Below are positions 1 through 5,115 of a stretch of DNA of 5,160 bases, in pieces. The translations under genes and the position numbers were made by a program. Origin of the DNA: Nitrosopumilaceae archaeon (GTDB lineage Archaea; Thermoproteota; Nitrososphaeria; Nitrososphaerales; Nitrosopumilaceae); the NCBI GenBank assembly GCA_013330055.1, contig DUJB01000084.1:15222-20381 (forward strand), read 5' to 3'. Position 1 is the stretch's first letter; each line of letters starts with the position of its first letter. The notes under the pieces are model-generated. The model saw nothing but the letters and a program-made list of their open reading frames with translations. It had not been told where the DNA came from and did no database searches.

Positions 1-849
1 ATACTTGCATATTATTTGAAAAAAAACACTAAAGCAATTGCTGTGGTGGCTAAAGATTTTCCCGCCTCTGATCTGCTATATTCACAATTTGTTGCAAAAG
101 AATTTGGATTAAAACTATACATAAAAAATGCAACGATTGAGGATCTCATGTATTCGATTGAAGAGACAATTAAGATCTTGAAAAACTTCAATCATATCGA
201 AATACGAAACTCTATTGTTTTATATCTGGTCATAAAGACGGCAAAAGAAAATGGGTGCACTAGCATCATCACTGGTGATGGCTGTGATGAGTTATTTGCT
301 GGCTATAGCTTTTTCTTAAGGAAAAAGAGTACAGAATTACAAAAAGATTTAGAAAGAATATGGAAAATAATGCATTTCCCAACACAACAAATAGGCTTGG
401 CACTAGGTGTTGGCATCGAATCTCCCTTTCTTAATGAAAAAGTTTCTAATTATGCGAAATCTATTCCGGTAGATCTAAAGGTTCATGAAGAAAACGATAA
501 AAAATATGGAAAATGGGTCTTACGAAAAGCGTTTGAACATATTATTCCGCAATCAATTGCTTGGAGAGACAAGTCTCCAATGCAAGATGGTTCTGGCACA
601 AACAGTTTGACAACATTTTTTGAAAACAGCATAAAAGACGAAACGTTTGAGTCAAAAGCCAAGTTATATCTAGAAAAAGACAAAGTCAAACTAAATTCTA
701 AAGAATCACTATATTATTATGAATTCTATAGAAAATATTTCGATCCTCCATATCTTTTGGGATCTTCAAAATACAGGTGCCCAGAATGTCAAGGTGAGAT
801 AGAATCGGATTCACATTTTTGTCGCATGTGTGGCAGTTTTCCTGTCTAG
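1..849 (+). CDS. Asparagine-synthase-type ATP pyrophosphatase with C-terminal zinc ribbon (5' partial)
   Basis: The frame is open from the first base, so the N-terminus lies outside the window; the TTG at 16 is probably internal. Codons 1-6 (ILAYYL) look like the helix that follows the SGGxDSS ATP-binding loop of N-type pyrophosphatases, which would sit just upstream. Other asparagine synthase motifs are PASDLLYSQFVAKEFG (codons 20-35), GDGCDELFAGY (92-102), ESPFLNEKV (140-148) and KWVLRKAF followed by IIP and RDKSP (171-193). These enzymes activate an acid with ATP and transfer ammonia to form an amide. Whether a glutaminase domain is present cannot be seen. The last ~25 residues form CxxC-x10-CxxC (Cys 260, 263, 274, 277), a probable zinc ribbon that classical AsnB lacks. 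The protein is presumably cytosolic. The true substrate could be asparagine or another acid, and an RNA or protein target is possible given the ribbon. The superfamily is sure; the substrate is not. Confidence 0.88.
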   Translation: MLAYYLKKNTKAIAVVAKDFPASDLLYSQFVAKEFGLKLYIKNATIEDLMYSIEETIKILKNFNHIEIRNSIVLYLVIKTAKENGCTSIITGDGCDELFAGYSFFLRKKSTELQKDLERIWKIMHFPTQQIGLALGVGIESPFLNEKVSNYAKSIPVDLKVHEENDKKYGKWVLRKAFEHIIPQSIAWRDKSPMQDGSGTNSLTTFFENSIKDETFESKAKLYLEKDKVKLNSKESLYYYEFYRKYFDPPYLLGSSKYRCPECQGEIESDSHFCRMCGSFPV

Positions 850-989
850 TCCTTTTTCCATTTGTTTGGTTTTTTAACAAAAATCCTTTTGCAGCCATGG
901 CAACAAAAATAATATTTTTTCCCATCATGTTCATGAACTAGAGCCAAGCTTTCGTCAAGCTCAATTCCACAAACAGGATCCACTGGCAT
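846..989 (-). CDS. Small YHS-domain protein (47 aa)
   Basis: The minus-strand frame from ATG (989-987) to TAG (848-846) encodes 47 residues that are almost exactly one YHS domain. DPVCG lies at residues 4-8, a YYFCCHGCKRIF segment at 26-37, and a lysine-rich tail with KPNKW follows. The candidate metal ligands are Cys7, Cys29, Cys30 and Cys33. YHS domains are TRASH-like folds found alone or attached to metal-transport and metal-binding proteins, so metal (possibly copper) binding or trafficking is inferred. The start is chosen because a TATA-like box is centred 26 nt upstream, which predicts a leaderless mRNA. An in-frame TTG at 1001 would add four residues and fits less well. The gene is 38 nt downstream of the aldo/keto reductase on the same strand, and its stop overlaps the convergent synthase stop. 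The family call is firm; the role is unknown. Confidence 0.85.
   Translation of the reverse strand: MPVDPVCGIELDESLALVHEHDGKKYYFCCHGCKRIFVKKPNKWKKD
853..875 (+). terminator. T-tract terminator of the asparagine-synthase-type gene
   Basis: The plus strand carries T5 (853-857), two T3 runs (861-863, 865-867) and T6 (870-875) within 30 nt after the stop codon, with no stable hairpin. Archaeal RNA polymerase commonly terminates at such U-rich stretches. The same bases read on the minus strand are lysine codons of the convergent YHS gene. Termination here is inferred from sequence only. Confidence 0.5.
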
Positions 990-1011
990 ACGACACTGCA
1001 ATGTAAGTTTC

Positions 1012-1019
1012 TATTTATT
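1012..1019 (-). promoter_or_regulatory. TATA-like box for the YHS gene
   Basis: The minus strand reads AATAAATA here, at -30 to -23 from the ATG at 989. Leaderless archaeal transcripts have this spacing. It lies in the 38-nt gap behind the aldo/keto reductase stop, so the YHS gene may have its own transcript as well as read-through. Confidence 0.45.
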
Positions 1020-1027
1020 CTTTACAT

Positions 1028-2128
1028 TTATGAAGTTAGACTTGTAACAAGTTGATTAAATTCTGATTCAGACATTGGTGCAACTTTCACCAATTCAAGA
1101 TTCTCGTCAACATGTGAACTTGATTTCTGACCAACTAGTGGTGCTATTATTCCAGGAGTTGATCTAACAAACTGTAGTGCGCGATGAGCTGGTTTTAGTC
1201 CGCCAAACTCTGGTATCACATTTGGACCAAGAAGTTTTGATTGCATGAGTGGAACACTTGCAAAAACACCAATTCCTAGGTTTTTTGATGCATCCAATAT
1301 GGAAATTTCTTTTCCATTGAATGTTTGATTTTGTATTGTCAATGCTTGGTCAAGATACATATTGTATGGAAGTTGAATGAACTTGAAACCATTTTCGTTT
1401 CCTCCTGCTTCTTTTGCAAGTTTTAATATATCTGATAACGACATGTATTGAGGATTTTTCTTTGGTACTCTAAAACAATCCCAAGTTGCCATTCCATAAT
1501 ATTTGATCGTGCCTTCTTTTCTTTGTTTTTCATAAAACTCAAAAACTAGTTTGAGGTTTTTCATAAATTCTTCTTTTGAAATATCTTGTTGACCTTCCAC
1601 AGCGTTATGAATATACATCAAATCAATACACTCAAAATCCAGATTTTTCAGGCTTGTTTTGAGCTGATTTTCAAGATATGGTATGGTCATACAATGGTAT
1701 CCTGATGAGATATCACCTGCCTTGATTATGCCTGGTCTGACTAGTGTATTATTGATGTATTCCCAAAATTCTTCCTTTACATCTGCATCGTTAGTAACGT
1801 ATCCGTTTTTTGTACTGATAAACAGTTCTTCTCTTTTCACCTTACTTTCTTCAATAAGTTCAGAAACTGCTTTTCGCACAGATCTCTCAGCCTTTTGGGA
1901 GCGATAGTTTATGGCGGTGTCAATTACATTTACTCCTGATAAAACTGACTTTTTGATGGCGTCTTTTACAAGAATATCTGTTGCATTATCTGCATTTCCA
2001 AGATATGTGCCAATTCCTATAGATGAAAGTGTTAATCCTAAAAATTGTTTATAGTGGTTTTTTTCTACTGTTTGATTTTTTGTTGCAAAGTTTGCAGTTC
2101 CTTCAGAAGTTACATGACCTGTAATCAT
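1028..2128 (-). CDS. Aldo/keto reductase family protein
   Basis: This 366-residue protein has the full aldo/keto reductase layout after a ~30-residue N-terminal extension. GLTLSSIGIGTYLG (31-44) is the first barrel strand region. IDTAINY supplies Asp70 and Tyr75, STKNGY supplies Lys107 and DLMYIHN supplies His174, so the Asp-Tyr-Lys-His catalytic tetrad is complete. The C-terminus has the family's cofactor-side signature (PGIIAPLVGQ, then HVDENLELV at 339-347). The family reduces carbonyls with NAD(P)H in the cytosol; the substrate here cannot be read from sequence. A loop (~111-150) and another around 210-230 are longer than in minimal members. The ATG at 2128 is 24 nt after the prenyltransferase stop, with no strong Shine-Dalgarno and no correctly spaced TATA box, so the two genes are probably co-transcribed. 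The pairing hints at a role in quinone or isoprenoid chemistry, but that is inference. Confidence 0.92.
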   Translation of the reverse strand: MITGHVTSEGTANFATKNQTVEKNHYKQFLGLTLSSIGIGTYLGNADNATDILVKDAIKKSVLSGVNVIDTAINYRSQKAERSVRKAVSELIEESKVKREELFISTKNGYVTNDADVKEEFWEYINNTLVRPGIIKAGDISSGYHCMTIPYLENQLKTSLKNLDFECIDLMYIHNAVEGQQDISKEEFMKNLKLVFEFYEKQRKEGTIKYYGMATWDCFRVPKKNPQYMSLSDILKLAKEAGGNENGFKFIQLPYNMYLDQALTIQNQTFNGKEISILDASKNLGIGVFASVPLMQSKLLGPNVIPEFGGLKPAHRALQFVRSTPGIIAPLVGQKSSSHVDENLELVKVAPMSESEFNQLVTSLTS

Positions 2129-2152
2129 GGTGTGATTTTTTATTTGCTTGAT

Positions 2153-3049
2153 TTAATTGTACTGTGTTATACTAAAAAGAAAACTCAGTACCAATAACAC
2201 TCCAGTTATTCTACTATACAATACACATGATCTCATCACAGGCACCAGTTTTTCTATATTATCAAAACTTTGTTTTAATTCCTGTCCTGATTTTATTAAA
2301 AGTGGAATAGTAAACAATGTGATCAAAGAAAAAACTGGTAAAGTCTGAGTTGCTACTCCTACTATGATTACTCCATATGCTATTGAAGAAAAGATCCAAA
2401 TAATACTTGTAGCTCTTTTTTTTCCAAGTAAAATAACAAGAGTCCTCCTACCGCTAGCCTTGTCAGCATCAAAGTCAGGAAATGAATTTACAAAAAGCAC
2501 CATCGAAGATAAAACTCCTAAAACTATCCCTCCAAGAACTGATTCTGTCACAATCTCAGATGATTGGACAAAATATGCTCCAAGTACGATCATTGTTCCT
2601 TTTATTGCTACAAACAGTTCGCCTAAACCTGAATCGACTATCCTTGTGGAATAAAAGTAAATTGAGACAATTGCAAAAGTAAGTATGATTGCAATTATTA
2701 CGCCATTTACAAAAATAAAATATCCCCCTATTGCAGCGCCTAAAATGAGAGCAACGACTCCTGCTACATACACCTCCTTTGGTTTTAGCAATCCTTCTGG
2801 CAAAACGCCCGTGCCTCCACTAAAATTTGTTCGTTTTGTTTTTGTGTCTATGTTGCGCTTAAAATCCCAATAATCATTGAGCAGATCAACACTTGCATGT
2901 AACGCTATCACTCCAGCAAATGTTAGAGATGCACTGAATACATCTATGGTCTGATGGTGCCACCAATTTATGGCAAGACCAAGACATACCGCAATTACTG
3001 ACGAAAGAAGAAATCTTATTCTAATTACTCTAAACCAAGTAGACAGCAT
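2153..3049 (-). CDS. UbiA-family prenyltransferase, MenA-like
   Basis: This 298-residue, strongly hydrophobic protein has about eight or nine predicted membrane helices. The first Asp-rich motif is NDYWDFKRNID (58-68), with Asn58, Asp59, Asp62 and Asp68. The second is NSFPDFDADKASGRRT (188-203), with Asn188, Asp192 and Asp196. In this family these acidic residues hold Mg2+ and the isoprenyl diphosphate. The SGGTGVLPEGLLKP stretch (77-90) and GRRTLVILLG (200-209) resemble 1,4-dihydroxy-2-naphthoate prenyltransferase (MenA) more than the archaeal lipid enzyme digeranylgeranylglyceryl phosphate synthase, though the latter is not excluded. The likely reaction is attachment of a polyprenyl chain to a naphthoate ring in the membrane, for menaquinone. 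It is the first gene of a two-gene operon with the aldo/keto reductase. The ATG at 3049 is supported by a TATA box centred 26 nt upstream. Confidence 0.9.
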   Translation of the reverse strand: MLSTWFRVIRIRFLLSSVIAVCLGLAINWWHHQTIDVFSASLTFAGVIALHASVDLLNDYWDFKRNIDTKTKRTNFSGGTGVLPEGLLKPKEVYVAGVVALILGAAIGGYFIFVNGVIIAIILTFAIVSIYFYSTRIVDSGLGELFVAIKGTMIVLGAYFVQSSEIVTESVLGGIVLGVLSSMVLFVNSFPDFDADKASGRRTLVILLGKKRATSIIWIFSSIAYGVIIVGVATQTLPVFSLITLFTIPLLIKSGQELKQSFDNIEKLVPVMRSCVLYSRITGVLLVLSFLFSITQYN

Positions 3050-3071
3050 TACACTATGCTTTCATTAAACG

Positions 3072-3078
3072 TTAAATT
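3072..3078 (-). promoter_or_regulatory. TATA box for the prenyltransferase-reductase operon
   Basis: The minus strand reads AATTTAA at -29 to -23 from the prenyltransferase ATG, the spacing expected for a leaderless archaeal start. No Shine-Dalgarno-like sequence lies between it and the ATG. Confidence 0.5.
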
Positions 3079-3320
3079 GCTGTATTAATTCTATTGAATC
3101 TTTTTTCAAATGAAACTAGAATCAGAACACTATGTCTAAATCTATTTGCCTAGATTTCATAATTAATTTGTCTTTTATGAGGAGGATCTTGTAATATCCA
3201 AAGACAGTACACAAGCAAAGGATTACTTTTATAGATAATAACTGATTGTGGTTTCACAAAAAAGGAGTTTTTGGAATTATTGTAATGATACTGGTATGGT
3301 AAGAAGATTGATCTGAATAA
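3079..3320. other. AT-rich spacer with no supported gene
   Basis: No reading frame here is convincing. The longest stretches are a plus-strand frame from ATG 3110 interrupted by two stops (it resumes as FVFYEEDLVISKD up to a TAA near 3238), and a 35-codon minus-strand frame from a GTG near 3254. Neither resembles a family I know. A strong TATA-like CTTTTATAG (3226-3234) stands on the plus strand with no long frame behind it. Nothing else in the spacer can be named. Confidence 0.5.
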
Positions 3321-3321
3321 C

Positions 3322-3336
3322 TAAAAAAGAAAGAAG
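3322..3336 (-). terminator. T-rich terminator of the 73-residue gene
   Basis: Downstream of the stop at 3344 the minus strand reads CTTCTTTCTTTTTTA. This is a pyrimidine run ending in T6, about 8 nt after the stop codon, with no hairpin, and it fits archaeal U-tract termination. Confidence 0.5.
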
Positions 3337-3343
3337 GGCGTGG

Positions 3344-3565
3344 TTAGAACCTGTTTTCTTTCATCTCAGTGACGAGGAATTCTTTTAACAAGCTAGCGTG
3401 TTTTTCTCGGTCAGTTTTGATTATTTTCCACATCTCCTCAAACTTGGCATTGTTAGTTTTGGCCGCATCCTCGATATACTTATCGACACGACTTAAGAAC
3501 TCTAATGTTTTTGTTAGTTGATGTACCACATTATAGGGATTATCACCTAAAGTTCTTTCTGGCAT
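3344..3565 (-). CDS. Small helical hypothetical protein (73 aa)
   Basis: The frame can be opened from a TTG at 3604 (86 residues), but the ATG at 3565 is preferred. A clear TATA box (TTAAAATAT) is centred 26 nt upstream of that ATG and would lie inside the coding region if the TTG were used. The protein starts MPERTLGDNPY, then runs as two probable amphipathic helices (about 12-38 and 41-70) with the segment KTDREKHASLLKEFL (50-64) in the second. That segment recalls the metal-ligand helix of ferritin-like proteins, but the strict ExxH pattern is absent (the order is Asp52-Arg-Glu54-Lys-His56), so no metal site is claimed. There is no signal peptide or membrane segment. It is a single-gene unit with its own promoter and T-tract. 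I think similar proteins exist in Nitrososphaerota, but I cannot name a family or function. Confidence 0.72.
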   Translation of the reverse strand: MPERTLGDNPYNVVHQLTKTLEFLSRVDKYIEDAAKTNNAKFEEMWKIIKTDREKHASLLKEFLVTEMKENRF

Positions 3566-3586
3566 GATAAGTACATGTATTGGCAG

Positions 3587-3595
3587 ATATTTTAA
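3587..3595 (-). promoter_or_regulatory. TATA box for the 73-residue gene
   Basis: The minus strand reads TTAAAATAT at -30 to -22 from the ATG at 3565. It is one of the best TATA matches in the window at leaderless spacing, and it decides the start codon of the gene. Confidence 0.6.
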
Positions 3596-3604
3596 TGATT
3601 CCAA

Positions 3605-3877
3605 TTTTTCGGCTGAAAATTCTTGATTGATCTATTTCTTTAACAAATTAGATAAGCAGAATTCTTGAAATATAATTTAGAAGGTACAAACAGTTAGCAT
3701 GAAACTTAATTTTTAATAAATAAAAAAATCTACTTTTCCTTCTATTACCAACCACAGGATCTGGTAAATCTAAACAATATGTTTTTCAACAACCCGTGTA
3801 TCATTAAATGCTCTTGATAATAAGAGTCGCATTTCCCATATACGAACAAGTTCTAAGCGAAAACTCTGTACACAAAC
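3605..3877. other. AT-rich spacer between divergent small genes
   Basis: This stretch separates a minus-strand gene from a plus-strand gene, so it should carry their upstream regulatory sequence. I see no RNA gene or long frame. Minor features are an A7 run (3722-3728) that would be a T7 tract on the minus strand, a 5-bp inverted repeat (3811-3815 with 3822-3826, 6-nt loop), a 9-nt repeat AATTCTTGA near 3618 and 3659, and the start of a 29-codon plus frame (ATG 3808) that stops at 3897. Confidence 0.5.
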
Positions 3878-3885
3878 CTTTACTA
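3878..3885 (+). promoter_or_regulatory. Possible TATA box for the zinc-ribbon gene
   Basis: CTTTACTA is centred about 31 nt upstream of the GTG at 3913, so transcription would start a few bases before the start codon. GGTGA (3893-3897) and GGGG (3900-3903) between them are weak Shine-Dalgarno candidates. The match is weaker than for the other genes here. Confidence 0.3.
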
Positions 3886-3912
3886 GAATTTCGGTGAAAG
3901 GGGCAAACAATA

Positions 3913-4110
3913 GTGATATGTAGAGAAATTTGCGTTAAATACAAAGCCTACCGAACTTTAAGGGGTAGCAGATACACCACAGGACAAAAAAGGTGCAATC
4001 TTTGCAACATATTTTTGAAATGGGATGGTTTGTTCTGTCCTTGCTGTAATTATAAACTTCGACAAAGACCGCGTAATAGAAAATTCAAAGAAAAATTTTT
4101 GAGGTATTGA
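3913..4110 (+). CDS. Small zinc-ribbon protein (65 aa)
   Basis: The gene starts at GTG 3913, the only standard start after the in-frame TGA at 3895-3897 that precedes the conserved part. The protein has GQKRCNLC (24-31), then KWDG (36-39), then CPCC (42-45), giving a CxxC-x10-CxxC zinc ribbon from Cys28, Cys31, Cys42 and Cys45 (Cys44 is extra). Two more cysteines lie at 3 and 7. The C-terminus is very basic (RQRPRNRKFKEKF, 50-62). This arrangement matches, from memory, a short protein found widely in Nitrososphaerota whose function is unknown to me. A nucleic-acid or ribosome-associated role is a reasonable guess from the ribbon plus the basic tail, no more. The next plus-strand gene starts 78 nt on with its own promoter. 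Confidence 0.78.
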   Translation: MICREICVKYKAYRTLRGSRYTTGQKRCNLCNIFLKWDGLFCPCCNYKLRQRPRNRKFKEKFLRY

Positions 4111-4158
4111 AAAAGCATCATCTAAAAAAGTTGAAAATCTTGAGTTTAACGTAAGAAA

Positions 4159-4166
4159 CTTTATTA
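4159..4166 (+). promoter_or_regulatory. TATA box for the DUF6659-like gene
   Basis: CTTTATTA is centred 26-27 nt upstream of the ATG at 4189, the leaderless spacing. No Shine-Dalgarno sequence lies just before the ATG. Confidence 0.5.
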
Positions 4167-4188
4167 TTAATCAAAAATCATACTTCTC

Positions 4189-4539
4189 ATGAACTATCAA
4201 AATCTGCATAAGAAAATTATGAGTATGAGCCCAACAATTCGGTATGTCACAATTTGTGACACCAATGGTAGAGTAAAGTACAGTGGACACAGAAAAGGAG
4301 TGAAGAATCTTCTGACGACTTCGGAAAGTCGAAATTCACTAAGACTGGCAGTGACAGCTTGGAAGGTACGAAGCAAATTGTTTCGTAAGATTGGTAAGGG
4401 AAGATACGTGCTGGCAGAATATGCAAAAATTAAGCGCATTACAATGCCACTTGGCAACAAACATCTTCTGTATATAACGACTAGTACTGCAGCCAACCAT
4501 GCAAAAATCATCAAAAGGCTTGTAAGACTAAGACTGTAG
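4189..4539 (+). CDS. DUF6659-like protein, strongly basic (116 aa)
   Basis: The central pattern is IRYVTICDTNGRVKYSG (17-33), KGVKNLLT (36-43) and GKGRYVLAEYAKIKRITMPLG (69-89), followed by HLLYITTS (92-99). It fits my memory of the DUF6659 family, small proteins abundant in Nitrososphaerota. The alternating strands and helices suggest a Roadblock/profilin-like sensor fold, which is inference. No catalytic residues are evident. By count it has 26 Lys/Arg and only 3 Asp/Glu, an extreme basic charge that would suit binding to nucleic acid or an acidic partner. The start is supported by a well-placed TATA box. It is convergent with the DUF2203 gene across a 107-nt gap. Function is unknown; the family name is moderately sure. 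Confidence 0.8.
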   Translation: MNYQNLHKKIMSMSPTIRYVTICDTNGRVKYSGHRKGVKNLLTTSESRNSLRLAVTAWKVRSKLFRKIGKGRYVLAEYAKIKRITMPLGNKHLLYITTSTAANHAKIIKRLVRLRL

Positions 4540-4646
4540 TTCTACTGATTACCAGAGATAAGGATAGATTAAACATATTGTAAAATGAATGGAACCACAA
4601 ATTAGTTGTGTAAAATCTTCACTATGTTAGTTAAAATTGAGTAGAA

Positions 4647-5048
4647 TTACACTAAAGACTCGTCACTTACACTAAGTGGTTTTCTTCCCATAAAACCTTC
4701 CTCCTTACCATGCCAGAATTTTATTTCAGTTTCACCTTCTTTCCAGCAAAGCAAAACCTCTTCATTAAATCTGATTGATGGAAAATCAAGTAAGCCTTCT
4801 TCTATACTCTTGATCATTACTCCCATGTTTTCTAAATCTTCTATAGCTTTGTAAAAATTTGACATCGTAGTATTGAGTTCTTGCTTTTTAATTACATAAT
4901 CTTTAAAGTTTGACGTGTATTTTGGATTTGTTTCTATTTCGCTTTGAATTAACACTGCCTGATCTTTTAGGTTAACAATGTCCTTGAATTTTTTAATCAC
5001 CGCGGGTAGTACTTCATTAGCATCTTTTATTGTAAAATGTGAAAACAT
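4647..5048 (-). CDS. DUF2203 family protein (133 aa)
   Basis: The N-terminus FTIKDANEVLP (5-15) and the C-terminal blocks GLLDFPS (85-91), EVLLCWKEGETEIKFWH (97-113) and GFMGRKPL (118-125) are the hallmarks of DUF2203, a family found in both bacteria and archaea and lacking a known function. Between them (about 17-80) lies a long, charged, probably coiled-coil helical pair. Length is typical for the family, so it is complete. There is no signal peptide or membrane segment, so it is presumably cytosolic. The ATG at 5048 is supported by a TATA box centred 26-27 nt upstream. It may sit downstream of another minus-strand gene ending near 5116, separated by 67 nt. Confidence 0.9.
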   Translation of the reverse strand: MFSHFTIKDANEVLPAVIKKFKDIVNLKDQAVLIQSEIETNPKYTSNFKDYVIKKQELNTTMSNFYKAIEDLENMGVMIKSIEEGLLDFPSIRFNEEVLLCWKEGETEIKFWHGKEEGFMGRKPLSVSDESLV

Positions 5049-5070
5049 TAGTAAGTTAACAAAATGGCCT

Positions 5071-5078
5071 AGTTAAAA
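5071..5078 (-). promoter_or_regulatory. TATA box for the DUF2203 gene
   Basis: The minus strand reads TTTTAACT at -30 to -23 from the ATG at 5048, the spacing of a leaderless archaeal transcript. Confidence 0.5.
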
Positions 5079-5115
5079 GCATATGGTCAAAACCAAGATT
5101 ATTTTTTGTATTAAA

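Noticed and set aside
698..934. 78-codon minus-strand frame overlapping the synthase 3' end
   Set aside because: It is antisense to the zinc ribbon of the synthase and out of frame with the much better supported YHS gene on the same strand.
1683..1907. 74-codon plus-strand frame inside the aldo/keto reductase
   Set aside because: It is antisense to the region holding the Lys107 and Tyr75 motifs of the reductase, with no independent support.
2157..2873. Four plus-strand frames of 62-96 codons across the prenyltransferase
   Set aside because: All are antisense to a gene with both Asp-rich motifs and membrane helices, and none has recognisable motifs.
3811..3826. Inverted repeat CTCTT-gataat-AAGAG in the spacer
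   Set aside because: The stem is only 5 bp, is not extended by flanking pairs, and is not placed at a promoter or gene end.
3770..3832. 20-codon minus-strand frame (MRLLLSRAFNDTR...) followed by a T7 tract at 3722-3728
   Set aside because: It is too short, has no TATA box at the right distance, and has no family resemblance; the T-tract fits general AT richness.
4197..4514. 105-codon hydrophobic minus-strand frame
   Set aside because: It is the antisense shadow of the DUF6659-like gene, which has a promoter and a family-like sequence; Lys/Arg-rich codons read backwards give apparent Leu/Phe/Ser membrane stretches.
4596..4610. Inverted repeat CACAA-attag-TTGTG between the convergent DUF6659-like and DUF2203 genes
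   Set aside because: A 5-bp AT-rich stem is expected by chance in this composition, and there is no T-tract beside it to make a terminator.
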